From Adiantum capillus-veneris (taxonomy: Eukaryota > Streptophyta > Polypodiopsida > Polypodiales > Pteridaceae), in assembly GCA_014529385.2 (NCBI GenBank), contig CM043958.1:157642793-157706792 (forward strand): DNA of 64,000 bases. The letters are read 5' to 3'. The notes below the pieces were generated by a model that did no database searches, had not been told where the DNA came from, and saw only the letters and a list, made by a program, of their open reading frames with translations. Positions 43,960 through 56,171 of this stretch are shown here, one piece after another. A program made the translations under genes and the position numbers. Every line of letters starts with the position of its first letter. Within the stretch, counting starts at the first letter, position 1.

Positions 43960-46736
43960 TGTTTTGAGTTGTTGCCTTATGTGTGTCTACCTTAGGCTTT
44001 ACATAATAATTACTTCTATCTCTTGCTATGAAAAAACACTATGGCTAAAGCAAAACTTTGCTGTTTTGGGTAGCTTGGTCACTCTAATGAACTTTCCCCA
44101 TGGGAAAAGACTCTTGTAATAACACTTGGAAGGTAAAACCGCTTGTGGTTCTTACTCTTTCCTTGTATCGTGCCTCCTGGCTTAAAGAACTACCGGGAAA
44201 TGTGTGTCGCCATTGATCCTCTTCCCTCTTTGATGATGATGGCGGCCATACAAGGCTTGTAGCTGCACCTTTTCATACTAGCTCTAGGGCCCGCCCATGA
44301 TCCCGAAGGGGATTGTGCACAGCGGAGAACTTGCAGAGGGCGGCACCTCCATAACTACGGCGTATGCAACCGCTTCCACTATAAAAGGTGAGGGGAACTC
44401 CCTCACTTAGACTTGGTGTAGAGTGGACGAGTAGGTTTATTTGATGCTTGGCCTCACAATAATCTGTATCCACTGCTGCTGTGATGATGGCTTCACTGCA
44501 AAGGTTTTATTCACCGCCATTAATGTATACTGAGCATTCTACCACACTGGCTTTTTTAGTCTTTTACTAATGTTAAAAGAAGGTATACCTGATCCGATGT
44601 TGCAGGGTTTTGGAGTAAAACTCTAAATCAAACATTTCTACTCTTAAATTTTTTTGGCAGAACTGTACATTTGGGATTTTCTTTAGCTAAAGCATATGTT
44701 TGATAACCTTGGCACTGTTAATTGCACATCAACAGATGGTTTCTTTTTGCTTCTTGCCTGATATTGTTTACATACTTACTCACTCTAGTTTTTTGTTGCT
44801 TGACAAAAAAGTGGCATCAATTCTATGGTTACTGATCAGGTTGTTACCTAAATGTGGTATATTATGGTAATATGGGGAAACTAGTCTGACTGCACTGATT
44901 ACTGGTTGATACTCTGAAATATTATGTGATGGTTCATACTCTGGTGTGTTATGAGGAGATTCATGGAAACTTAGCATGGAAAATCTGAGAACATTTCTTA
45001 TTTTTTCCAGGGAGCTCTGCTCACATGGTCTCTATGGTTTAACAGGATTAAAACATGGTTTGGCTTTTACCTAGTTTGGCTTCATACATAATTTGGTTTT
45101 CTTAAAAAAAGCATTGGCTTAAATTCGGAAAGCCTGGTGGCATTACTGGTTATGCTGCCGAAATGTTATGGTTCATATTTTGGTGGGTTATGTGGAGAAT
45201 CATAATCCGAAAGCGAGTTACATTGTGGTTTTTTGGGAAAGGACTCTAGTTAGCTCTTATAAAGCAGCTCTTGACTGATAGTAATGTTTTGCCCTAGCTT
45301 GTTTTGCTTTGATAGATTACTTCCCAGGATATCATCATATTAAATGATTACTTGTTATGATAGTGCTTGAAATACTCGGAGAATGGTCGTACTCGATGAA
45401 TTGGGTTTTGCTTACGTAACTAATGTTGAGCCACTCTGGTTTTTAAGGCTTTTGTATGGCTTTAAAACCTTTTAGCATGATTTATCTACAATATGATATT
45501 TTTTCCTTGATAAACTATGGAATAAAGGTGGGATTCAGACACAATTCCTTGGGCTAGTGGTTTTACTTCTTTCTGGCTTGAGAAGCTGTGATTTTACTAA
45601 GAAATTCTGAAAATATTTCTTTTATATTCAGGGAGCTCTGCTCACCTGGCCTATATGGTGTAACATGAGTTAAATATTAACTAACTTATGGCTCAAACAC
45701 AAAATAGGTGTAATTTTTTATGATTAGCTTTGGTCCTCAGGCTAATTTTGACATAATTCTGGTCGAGTTGGACTTATGGCTTGCTCACTAGCTGGCTTTT
45801 TTTGGATTTCTAGCTTAGTCCTGATCTTTCTCTGGTTAGTTCTTCCTCTCATGAACTCGCTGTTTCTTAGTATGGTTTGGAGTTAGCTGGATCTGGCTCT
45901 GGTTCTGACTGGTACATCATTGGCTCTGGCTTATACTACTATGGGCTGTTTTTTAGACCTTTTTCTCCTTGCTGACCTGGCTGGACTTTGTCATACTGAC
46001 CTTGACATGCAAAAAATCTGACAAACGGCTTGCTGCCATTTACTAGGAGTATGGTTTGGCTTCTTTATGGTTTGACCGTATACATAATCTGGTTTTAAAG
46101 AGAATTGGGTTAAAATTTTGATCTAGCCTCGTTACTGATCTGGTGATTACTAAACTGATCTGGTTTGAGTATAACTGGTTGTAGCCATATTTTGTACCTT
46201 CTACTTGATACTTAGTTTGTTCACTACATCTGGTTGTATTTTTCTGGCCAAGTATGGCTTAATAATAATACTTCAGGCTTGCTCACTAATGCTTGAGTAA
46301 AAATCTATCTAAAGACCTTTTGGTGTTATACCTTATTGATGGTTCGATGTGACATTGATTAGAGGATGACTTGAAGGCATTTTTTACCATTGAGAATGAG
46401 CTCCATTTTTTGTGACTCTGGCTGATACTTCTTGGGCAGATTAATCCAGCTGCTATTTTGATACCAAAAAAAATCTCTTTATGGTACTTAAATGGGTGCT
46501 GATAGGTAAGCAAGCCTATTGCAAAAGAAAATGATTACTGGTTTAACTAAGGCTGACCTAAACTTGGGCCTTTTTTCATACAATGTTTAAACTTAAGAAC
46601 TGCATAGGATGATATGGAGTAGTTGACTTCCTCTCACAGTAAAAGGCTATTTTAAAAGAAGAACTTTTTTAACATATGAAGCAATTATGGTAGGATTACT
46701 TTGTATAGGGCAGCAGAACTAAGTCTAATAATTTTT
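43960..46736. repeat. Old degenerate repeats, no gene
   Basis: Phrases recur with divergence: 'agggagctctgctcac' at about 45010 and 45631, and 'atggttcata..ctggtg.gttatg' at about 44930 and 45170. 'Ctggtt/ctggct' words are very frequent. A TATA-like 'ctataaaaggtgagggg' with hairpin GTGAGGG...CCCTCAC lies near 44380-44410. No supportable coding region. Confidence 0.4.
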
Positions 46737-47082
46737 AAGTTTGACATGGATAACAACTGATAGGTTCTTTGAAGCTTGCCATACGTAGCCAAGTCTAACA
46801 CATATGTTGTCTTGACTATATGGATGCAGGTGAGAACTCTATCTTGGCTTACAAAGGTTTAGCTTGCTGCAATCCCACTTTGAAAACACTTGATGATTCA
46901 ATTGGGATAGTTCTGATACCTTTGTATAAACTCATTTGGAATGATACTTCATTCTTATTATGCTATACAGTTATGAATCAAAGACTGAGTTGTTTCTGTA
47001 CTAATCTTTGCCTAGACATCTATAGCCAGTCGTCTTTTGAACGTCTTGTTCATTGGTGTGTTTATTTATAAAAGTAAAATAG

Positions 47083-47145
<63 letters not shown>
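46737..47145 (+). repeat. Dispersed repeat R3, copy 2, ending in (CA)n
   Basis: This is the partner of 43050-43444. Its terminal CA tract is longer (about 47084-47145, roughly 60 bases). Sequence before and after is unrelated to the flanks of copy 1, suggesting two insertions of the same family. Confidence 0.6.
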
Positions 47146-47149
<4 letters not shown>

Positions 47150-47515
47150 CGGTAGATAGCAAACAGAGAGGAAAATTGATATTTTTTTAAATTTTCTCTC
47201 GAAGGGTGTGTTCACACACTCATTAGCAAGAGAGAAGGATATGCTTACAGATTGTGAACTTTTGTAGAGCTATTTTTTGCATATATGAGCATCACTTTTT
47301 GATGCTATCGATCATGTGTTTCATGATTGTGTAGTCGTCGAGTGATCTCCCACTTTGTTGCCATTTTTGCATGGTTTATGGTAGAGATTGTACTTGAGTT
47401 TTTTGCTCATCTTACAGGGGAGACTCTGTCAATTTTCTCCCACAATTTCTCACCATAGATTTGGTTTCTTGGCATCCAGTTCGTAGCCATCAATGACAGT
47501 TCAGAGTCGACAGTC

Positions 47516-47934
47516 ATGGCTCGTGAGAGACAGCGGTCTCGTAGTTGCCGATATAAGCGATGTTGGCATTGTGGTCACACAGGGCACATTAAACGCCGTT
47601 GTTTCAGACGTGACATACCAATGGACTTTGCAGACCTAGGCTAGAGCGGCAGTTCTTTAGTGAGACACAACAGGTCTTGTCAGAGTCTATGCAGACAGAG
47701 GTAGAGCAGATATGCTCCCTAGAGACATAGGCACAGATGACAAACATGGAGTTCTTGGATATGCTCATGCTAGAGGTTGATGAGTTGATGCCAGGGTGCA
47801 CAATTCCGCCTATGGGTGAGAGGGACGTAGCTATCCCAATGTCGATGATGACACATCCATATGTGATGAGTAGTCCTGATGATGCAGTATATGCAGATAG
47901 CACAGGGGAGGCTAGGACAACCAGGTTTGCATAG
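47516..47934 (+). pseudogene. Broken gag-like frame with one CCHC zinc knuckle
   Basis: A 42-codon ORF from ATG 47516 to TAG 47642-47644 encodes a basic start (MARERQRSRS) and a canonical CX2CX4HX4C knuckle (CWHCGHTGHIKRRC). A different frame then runs ERQFFSETQQVLSESMQ, with a TAG near 47728 and 65 more acidic codons (MTNMEFLDMLMLEVDEL...) to 47934. The knuckle followed by an acidic linker fits the gag-protease junction of an LTR element. No protease motif follows. A domesticated zinc-knuckle peptide cannot be excluded but the frameshift argues for a relic. Confidence 0.6.
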
Positions 47935-48249
47935 ATTTTGTTAGCATTCGGACGTCTCATGTACAACCTACTAGTGTCGAGGCTCAACCTAGTAGATGCA
48001 GTGGGAGCTTTGGAGCAGGGATTGTCAATTGTACAGTGGCTGACACTAGCATGATGCATAGGGGAGTTTTCTAGACCATATAGAGTAGTCTGTGTGATTT
48101 ACATGCATGCTCTAGCTTGGATACATACACTCGCCTATCACTAGAGCCGATACAGCTGCATGTAGATTGACTGAGTGAGCCAATGGGTGTAGGTTGAGAG
48201 AGTCTTTCACGTGTTTTCTTGCACATACTAGTAGTTTAGCTAGTAGCCT

Positions 48250-48440
48250 ATGTGCCTTGCCCGATCGCCTAGGCTATGGATGCCTGCCCACTGAACATGA
48301 ACTTATTCTTGTACATATACCAAGAATAAGGATCTTCTCACTTAGAAGCTAACTCCACCCACACAACAGTGCTCTCACCTTCTCCTTGTCCCCTTCGTGC
48401 ATGCACCGCACCACACGCATTCCACACTACATACTCAACA
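48250..48440 (+). repeat. Dispersed repeat R2, copy 2
   Basis: This is the partner of 40597-40782, same strand, about 7.65 kb away. The broken gag-like frame at 47516 lies between the two. If R2 is an LTR, the pair could bound an old element, but this is unproven. Confidence 0.6.
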
Positions 48441-49398
48441 CATATTAGATGCATTTGACTTGCAGGAGAAATGTGAAAGCTACGGCGAGGAATGATGCAA
48501 AGAGTGAGAGAACAATATATGTAGTGCCTACTCGAATGGGACCGACAATTACATCTCCACCTCCTATAGTTGAATACAAAGGTATGCTGTAACAAATGCA
48601 TAAGATGATAAGAAGATTGCCGTCCATCCCACCAACATGACTATAGCCACTGCCACCCTGCCCGCAGGCCATCCAAGGGCCTCCTTGCTCGCATGCACCT
48701 CGCAGGCCGCACGAAGCGCCCCAACATGCTCCCCCAACCCTAAATGCCACAACTTCTTAGGCAAGGCTATTTTTTTTTCCTTTTCTACATATTTGTACAC
48801 CTTTCCCCTTTTTCCAAGTAAGAATACTTACCCATTATCCTACTGACACCTAAGAATACTTACCCATTATCCTACTGACACCTACTCGCTCAACTTTCAA
48901 TTCTTTATATGAATCTTCATTGATTCCCTTTTACGCATTGCGAAAACTCCCTCTACGTTAGCAAAGATCGACCTCGGCACGTGAGGCCACCTGAGAAGGT
49001 CTTCTGAGATAAGCCGGCCCAACACGAGGCTCTGACTGCTGCACCGACTATGCGCTGATTTATAAAAAAAAACATCGCAGATCGTCAGTGTCCCCTGCTG
49101 TTCTTGTGGGCCACATCCACTGTCCACCTGCCCGTCTCTCCCTTGCAAACCCATCAGGGACAACACCGAGCAAAGAACGGCCTCCTGCCTCAGACTACAT
49201 TCGACCTGCCCACAAGCCGATGGCCATTGCGTTCTATCCTAGCAACAGAATTGCGCCTTGACCCCAAATAGATGCACACACTGGCCCGAATTACCTGCAC
49301 TCACACTCATGTAGCTGGCCGCTTGCAGTTGCACATGACCCCATTCGTGCTTGCTGTCACAGTTCTAAAATCAAAGCTCTGTCGATACGCGATCAAAG

Positions 49399-49446
<48 letters not shown>

Positions 49447-49682
49447 TATGCATTGGACGTTTCTCTCGTGAATTGGTTACTCCTTTGCAGCGCCCGACAT
49501 AGCAGTCCTCGCTGCCTGCACCCTCCTTTAACTCCACCCTCACAATTGCCGCAGCATAGGGGAGATGCAGCTGTTGTAGCTCAGGGCAACACATAGCTGC
49601 ATTTTACCATGCCACCAGACGATCGCCTTCAAAAATATCTCGCTCCATGTCTCTTCAAAGCATCTTCTTCAAAGCACATGGC

Positions 49683-49715
<33 letters not shown>

Positions 49716-51718
49716 CCACTTGGCATCCGCCTCTTTTTTCCTCTGAAACGCACTGTAGCATCTCTTTAGATTCCATCTAATGCAAACGTGGGTACTACTA
49801 AATTGGATGCTTCAAGTTTTTTTTTTTGGAAGATAAAACTCCAAGATCTTCAGCAAAAGCACCACAACAATAATCGCACTTGGACCCACCTTTTAGACTT
49901 ATAGTGAAGTTATTAGAGAGTTAGTCTTAAAGCAAAGTTGATGTATCTAGAGACCACTTTCAATAAGCATCCCACTTTCAACATTGAAGACGAAGAGCAA
50001 GATTTTGCACACACTTTTGAGCGCCGTTGATATTAGTCTTGTACCAAAACGTGACACTGAAGTGTCCTTTTTGGTGGGTTTTGAGAAAAATCACTACTTT
50101 TTTCTGAACTCCATTTGCACTAGAATAGAAATTATTTCCACCCTAGAATGCTTTCTTTTCTATGTGAAATCATCTATAAAGTGGAAATTTCTTAAAATAA
50201 CAATGTTAAATCACAAAGTTGCCTTTCACTCGGAATTGTTTTTCTACATAAGGATATGTAAATTCCAAAATACTCAGGACATATTTTAATCATGAAAATA
50301 TTTGCCACGATAGGAATATTATGAGTTTTTACACAAAAATATAACAATGTGGTTTATGGTGTAAATGTTCCTTGCTCATCATATTTCAAAATATTTATAA
50401 GTATTAAATCATTACCACAAATTAGCAAGCTATATAGTGACGTGATATGTTCATTTTACAAGCATAATATCACTTTAAATTCACGTAATAGCTTACAAAG
50501 TATTCAAAGTGGTTTTTCATTTATATATATAAGCCTTGCAAGTAGTTTGAGAATCATTTTACACTACAATTTCAGAATGGGTTGATAACACCAGTAAATA
50601 CTACCTTAACCAAATAGTTAGAAGGGTCAAAATGATCCACATTCATAAGAAAGATAAGAGATTACTTTGATTCTAAAGATAAACACAATAGAAGTCAATA
50701 TGTTTCTAAAATATAAGCTGCAGAAGTGCACAAAAATTAGGAGGAAAAGCTGGACTATTGTAACCAAGTTGCTACAGCTTAGCTTGAGCTCTAAATTCCC
50801 TTAGAACCAAATAAGTATAGGAATCAACTATTCATGTAATAATTGACAAGTAGTCTATTTTGGAAAATAATAATGTGCTAAACTACGCAAGCTTAAAATG
50901 TATAAGGTGTTTAAAAAGAAACAAATTGCATCAAAAATCAAGATTATTTCCTTGAATTTGGTCTCTTTAGTGCCAAATATATGCTCAAAGGATGGTTCTA
51001 TGTTTGTTCATATGCTCATTAAATCCTTACATAAAAAATACTCGAATAGCCCCCTATTTGTCAATCATTAAAATTGCATCGTTTCACTCTATTTTTTCAT
51101 GAGGGTTTTACTTAGTTGTTAAAGACCACACATATAATTGAGGTTTAAGAGCGCAACTTTGTTAAAAAAATGACGCATAAATTTTGCAAAAAAGAATGAA
51201 AAAAGATAATTAAAACTCTTGCTTTTCAGAACACTTAAGTGTTCCATTGCAAAACTATTTGTATATCATCAAAGAAATGAAGATCATCCATCATTACTTC
51301 ATCTTTAACAAGTATGATGCCAAGAAAAAGGGTGAGAATGTTTTATCCTACTGACTTAATTTGATGATTACTTCTCTACAAAAGGATTTTTTGAAATTAA
51401 AAAGGTTATATATGCAACTAATCACATAACGAAAAAGTTAAAATCACTAGGCTCGTCCATTGACAGTGTGCTCTAGAGTCCAATTACCAGCTAACATACA
51501 AACTTGAAGGATTCTCGAGCTCAATGTTGTCAGATTGCATCTTTATGGTAACTAAATATTTATGATTATCCTCCGTTTTCAACTATCTTTTGTGATGTAG
51601 CCAAATCGCACCTCCATGATCACTTATTAATTGACCTATCATTCTATCCTTTACATCCTAACACTCTAGAACAGTTTCTATTCCACATGGAAGCATATGT
51701 AATACCCACATAAAAAAA

Positions 51719-51758
<40 letters not shown>

Positions 51759-52099
51759 GTAGCCCATCTAACATAACCAAGGTAGAGAGCCCCCCTGAGG
51801 GGGAGCACATATAAAATACACACAAGACAAGTGTCCCGCAGCCCTTGCATATATAGTAGATGAGGGTTATGTTAGGCAATGTCCACTAATACACCCAACA
51901 ATCCATAAACATGGAAATACTTGTGCAAATACGATAAATGGGTGTGGGACCAAAAATTTGCTACAGGACCAAAATTGTCTGTCCATGACTAGATGCAACC
52001 TAGATGCATATTCAATGGGTGACTAGCTCAAAGACACACTAGCCATACAAGCATGCCTAAGACCATCATGAAGTAACAGAGTGGTGTAACTCTAACACC
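48441..52099. other. Unassigned DNA with microsatellites and a short tandem duplication
   Basis: A 32-base unit 'aagaatacttacccattatc...' is duplicated in tandem at about 48822-48885. (GA)n lies at about 49402-49443, (CT)n at about 49687-49713 and (GA)n at about 51723-51757. The stretch 49900-51640 is AT-rich with no recognised feature. Confidence 0.4.
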
Positions 52100-53704
52100 C
52101 CTTTATCATCACCTGGTGTTGAAGAAATTTGAGTAGATGCCATCATGAGCACGATACTACAGAAAAACTTGGCTGCTCGGCTACACAAATAACATGGTCT
52201 TTAACATTGGATACATGTAGCATATACAGAGTTTGAGACTTTGAACCATGTGCTACCACTAAAGAACCTTTGGTAATCATTTCCACAAAGTATCACCAAA
52301 TGTGTAGTAATATCCTACATCATCCAATTGTCCTGTACTAATCAAGCTCTTGGAAAGCTTTGACACATGTCTAACATTCTTTAGCCTGAATGAAGAGCCA
52401 TTCTGAAACTTCAATTGCACATCACTGACACCAACTATATCACAAGGAAAATTGTTGCCAAGGCAAACATGACATTTACTCGGGGGGTTGCTTAAAAGTC
52501 ATGTGACTATCACGTGAGTGTAGCAAAAGGGGTTATTTAATTTCTATTTTTTCACATTTTCACATACATAAGGGTACTGTAAAATGGAATTGGGAAAAAA
52601 ATTTATAGATTGAATAGGAAATGGGTAGTCAAAAATTCATAGATAAGGAGTTTTAAAAATATTCCTTGGATGCACGTGATATACACAATTTATACACAGT
52701 GACCCCCCTCGAAGACCTTTATGGACTACATCATATGTACTGAACCACTCCATATGAGGAGTCACATGAAAAGATGCACCTAAGTCAAGAACCCAATACT
52801 GTAAAGTATAGTCATCACAATGGCAACCAAAAATGCAGAATCCACGATGGATGTGAGATAAATATCGACATCAAAATCTTCAACAGAAACAATATCGATC
52901 TCTTCAATCTTCACATTGCTTTCTTTAGTCTTGCCTCTCCTGCTTCTTATCTTTACCTTTTTCTTGTTTCCACTTTTAACTTTCTTTCTTCATGTAGCCC
53001 TTTTTGTGACAATGGTATCACACAATTTCTTTTTGGCTAGATTTTCTATAAGATTTTCCTCTATGAGTCTACTTTCCCTTTTCCTATGATCTACCACAAA
53101 CAAAGGGAGCATTGCTACTACCACGAGAGGCATCAAGATTCTCCCTGTTAGCCTCTTCAGTCAGAAAATTGTCAACATCAACACATGCTAAACCATCAAT
53201 AGGTTTTGATTTATTTATGGCTATGCAAAAAGTATCCCACTTTATGGCAACATGACTAGCAAAAACATTAATTTGACAAAATTGTCAAAATTGACTCCTT
53301 GCATAGAAAACTAACTGAAAATTGTGTTGAACTCATTGAGATGGTTGCACATGGATGTGCTCTCATCCATCTTCAAATCAAAGAATTTTTCCAGCCAAAT
53401 AAACCTCTGACATTGCACTTTGCTTCTCATCAGGTCACATAACCTTTTTCATAGCTCATAGCTAGTCGTTTCCTTGTTTACATTGAAGTACACGATGGTG
53501 GTCCTAGCAAGCTCACCCCCAATTCTTGCCAATCATACTCATCTATGTCCTCAATCTTTATCCTCTTCATTTTTATCAAGCCAGATCTGCTTTTTTTTTT
53601 TTGTTGTAGTAAGACATTGTAAATCTATTCCTTTCAAAATGGGAAATTAGTGCCACATCTAACTTCTCAATGTTGAACAAAGAGTTCTCTGATGATGAAG
53701 CCAT
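52100..53704 (-). pseudogene. Ty1/copia gag-protease-pre-integrase relic
   Basis: The start is ATG at 53702-53704 (MASSSENSLFNIEKLD). Across frameshifts and stops it reads RTTIVYFNVNKETTSYEL, WLEKFFDLKMDESTSM, HLNEFNTIFS, GVNFDNFVK, NLDASRGSSNAPFV, a decayed knuckle (YHCHKKGYMKK), a protease site decayed to LDLGASFHVTPHMEWF, and GVSDVQLKFQNGSSFRLKNV, then SLISTGQLDDVGYYYTFGD. This is the copia order gag, knuckle, protease, pre-integrase. The active-site Ser of DSGA is lost. Nothing beyond pre-integrase was found to the left. Stops prevent any long ORF. Confidence 0.85.
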
Positions 53705-53943
53705 CACTCAACAAGGAACAAAAGAGGTAGATTTGGTGAACTAAACAAGATGATAGAAAACGTGAAAATCTTCGACAAAATCTCCCTTGCAAAACTCATG
53801 TTTGAACACAAAAAAAAAATGTGTACAATGACTGAAATGTTGATCAAAGTGGCTAATAAGATAGAATCTCAAAAAATTGTCATAGTATCTCACTGTCTCT
53901 AACTCTAGAAGAATGTCTCTAACCAATTGAACATTGTCAAACG

Positions 53944-54050
53944 CATATGCATACGTATACACATACGCGTACGTGTACGCATACGCATACGCATACACAT
54001 ACGCATACACATACACATATGCATACGCATACACATACACATACACATAA
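53944..54050. repeat. Hexameric ACGCAT/ACACAT minisatellite
   Basis: About 17 hexamers of the forms CATACG and CATACA with occasional variants, giving the false Tyr-Val/Tyr-Ala frame on the minus strand. Alternating purine-pyrimidine sequence throughout. Confidence 0.9.
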
Positions 54051-54350
54051 AGATTATGGCAATGCCAACAATGACAGGTCAGTAAATGCACACCAATACT
54101 GCACTAACCGTATAAACATACAGTCTATGTTGATGCCAAAACTTTAGGGATTTCGCGAAACACTCCAAAATTTGTATCACTGAAAGGATGTCTACATTTG
54201 AGAATCCTCTTAACTTAATAAAACCTTACCATGACCCTCAACAATAGGCTTTGTATCATAAATTGCATAAGATCTTACATCAACTACAAAAACCCTTTTC
54301 TATAACCAAGGTGACAATTGGTCTAATTTAATAGACCAACAAGATCTTAA

Positions 54351-54381
54351 CACACACACATATATACATAGACACACACAC

Positions 54382-54412
<31 letters not shown>
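54351..54412. repeat. CA/GT inverted dinucleotide tract
   Basis: A (CA)n run switches through ATG to (TG)n at about 54384, making a long self-complementary arm pair. Confidence 0.85.
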
Positions 54413-54413
<1 letters not shown>

Positions 54414-54449
54414 CTTTTTTATTTTTTGTAGGCCCTAACGACCTCTTTA

Positions 54450-54900
54450 GTGGAACGGGTTCCCCTCATCATTTTATCTTTTATCCATCTATCTATTGTT
54501 GCCTTTTCTTTCTCTCATCAACCCCAATTCTACTCTCCTGACGTTTCTCATCCCTACCTTCTATTATCCTCTCTTTTATCCTTCTCACCCTTCATTCCTC
54601 TACCCTCTATTTTTCTCCTCTTGATCTATACATTTTTTCTTTCCACCCTTCTCTATACTATTTACATATCCTCTCCCTCTAGGCTTTACTTCTCTTATCC
54701 CTTCCATCCTTCATTCCTCTACCCTCTACCACCATCTACCCTGGTTTTATCTCCTTTCTTTATGCTTTTTTATCTCCACTCTTCTCTATATCCTTTGCAT
54801 ATCCCCTCTCTCCATCCTCTACTTCTCCTACCCTCTACCTCTCATCCCTCTCACCCTTCCTTCACCTCATCCCTCTACATTTACATACAAGTGTCTGGAA
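54450..54900. repeat. Pyrimidine-rich degenerate repeat
   Basis: CT-rich sequence with two or more diverged units of about 120-130 bases containing 'cttctctata..tttacatatcc', 'ctctaccctcta' and 'cttcattcctc'. It creates an open Ser/Leu/Pro-rich frame (54450-54980, 176 codons) with no starting context or family, judged non-genic. Confidence 0.6.
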
Positions 54901-55249
54901 TGAACATAAATCAGAATATGTTCATCCACCACTTATGTTTGAGCAATCACAAAATCAACTTTTTGTTGGAAAGCGCATAAGACTGAAGTAATGGATTTTT
55001 TGAGTTATTGTAAAATCTCTATCAAGGTTGAGGAAGTGATGTCAGTTTTCTATGAATGATGTATTTGATAAAGCGCGTGTTTTGTTGAAATATTTAATGT
55101 AATTGACTTAAACTTGTACATGTAACATTTTCTTAGAGAGAGACATGTATCGATGGAACCATTGAGAATAGTTGTGTACGTGCATAAAACCAGCACAAAC
55201 TTCTTGCTATTGGTGACCATTGTGATGCTTCTAAAGAATATAATGCACA

Positions 55250-55251
55250 AA

Positions 55252-55309
<58 letters not shown>

Positions 55310-55453
55310 ATGTTACCTAAGAAAATTAGGGAAATAAAATGGAGATGAATAGATTGAAATGGTGCTACCTAAAAAAAAATACATACGGAGATGGAAGGAG
55401 GGAGAGCAAGAGATAGATACAAGAAGATAGAGGAGGGATACAAAGAGTGTGTG

Positions 55454-55543
<90 letters not shown>

Positions 55544-55618
55544 AACCCTAAGAAAATTAGGGAGAGGAGATGGATATGGATAGATAGAGATAGTGCTACC
55601 TATGTTAGGTAGATACAC

Positions 55619-55676
<58 letters not shown>

Positions 55677-55750
55677 AACCCTAAGAAAATTAGGGAGAGA
55701 GATGGATATGGATAGATAGAGATAGTGCTACCTATGTTAGGTAGATACAC

Positions 55751-55805
<55 letters not shown>

Positions 55806-55952
55806 AGGGAAAAAGAAAGGAGAGTGGGGGAAAGGAAATCAAGAAAGATTGTGTGATAGGTGGAGAGGGAGAGGGGGAGAGAAACAAGGCGGTTGGAGGA
55901 TGAGAGAGGAGAGGGGTTGGAAGGTACACATACACACACACATGGGGGGGGG

Positions 55953-55991
<39 letters not shown>

Positions 55992-56123
55992 GCATAGTGA
56001 GAAAGGAGGGAAAAAGAAAGGAGAGTGGGGGAAAGGAAATCAAGAAAGATTGTGTGATAGGTGGAGAGGGAGAGGGGGAGAGAAACAGGGAAGTGGAGGA
56101 TGAGCGAGGAGGGTGATTGGAAG

Positions 56124-56170
<47 letters not shown>
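55250..56170. repeat. Compound GA/GT array with interspersed longer tandem units
   Basis: Long (GA)n tracts (about 55255-55305, 55497-55540, 55622-55673, 55756-55800, 55956-55985), (GT)n (about 55448-55495) and (CA)n (about 56126-56169). Between them a unit of about 70-100 bases is repeated three times ('accctaagaaaattaggg..gatagtgctacc', about 55312, 55554, 55679). Another unit is repeated twice ('gaaaggagagtgggggaaag', about 55815 and 56018). The 369-codon frame on the minus strand is an artefact of the repeats. Confidence 0.85.

Positions 56171-56171
<1 letters not shown>

Noticed and set aside
54450-54980. A 176-codon plus-strand ORF rich in Ser, Leu and Pro
   Set aside because: It lies in a CT-rich degenerate repeat; the openness follows from composition.
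55548-55570. 'aaaccctaa' telomere-like word in the GA arrays
   Set aside because: Single unit per repeat, not tandem, and explained by the longer repeat unit.
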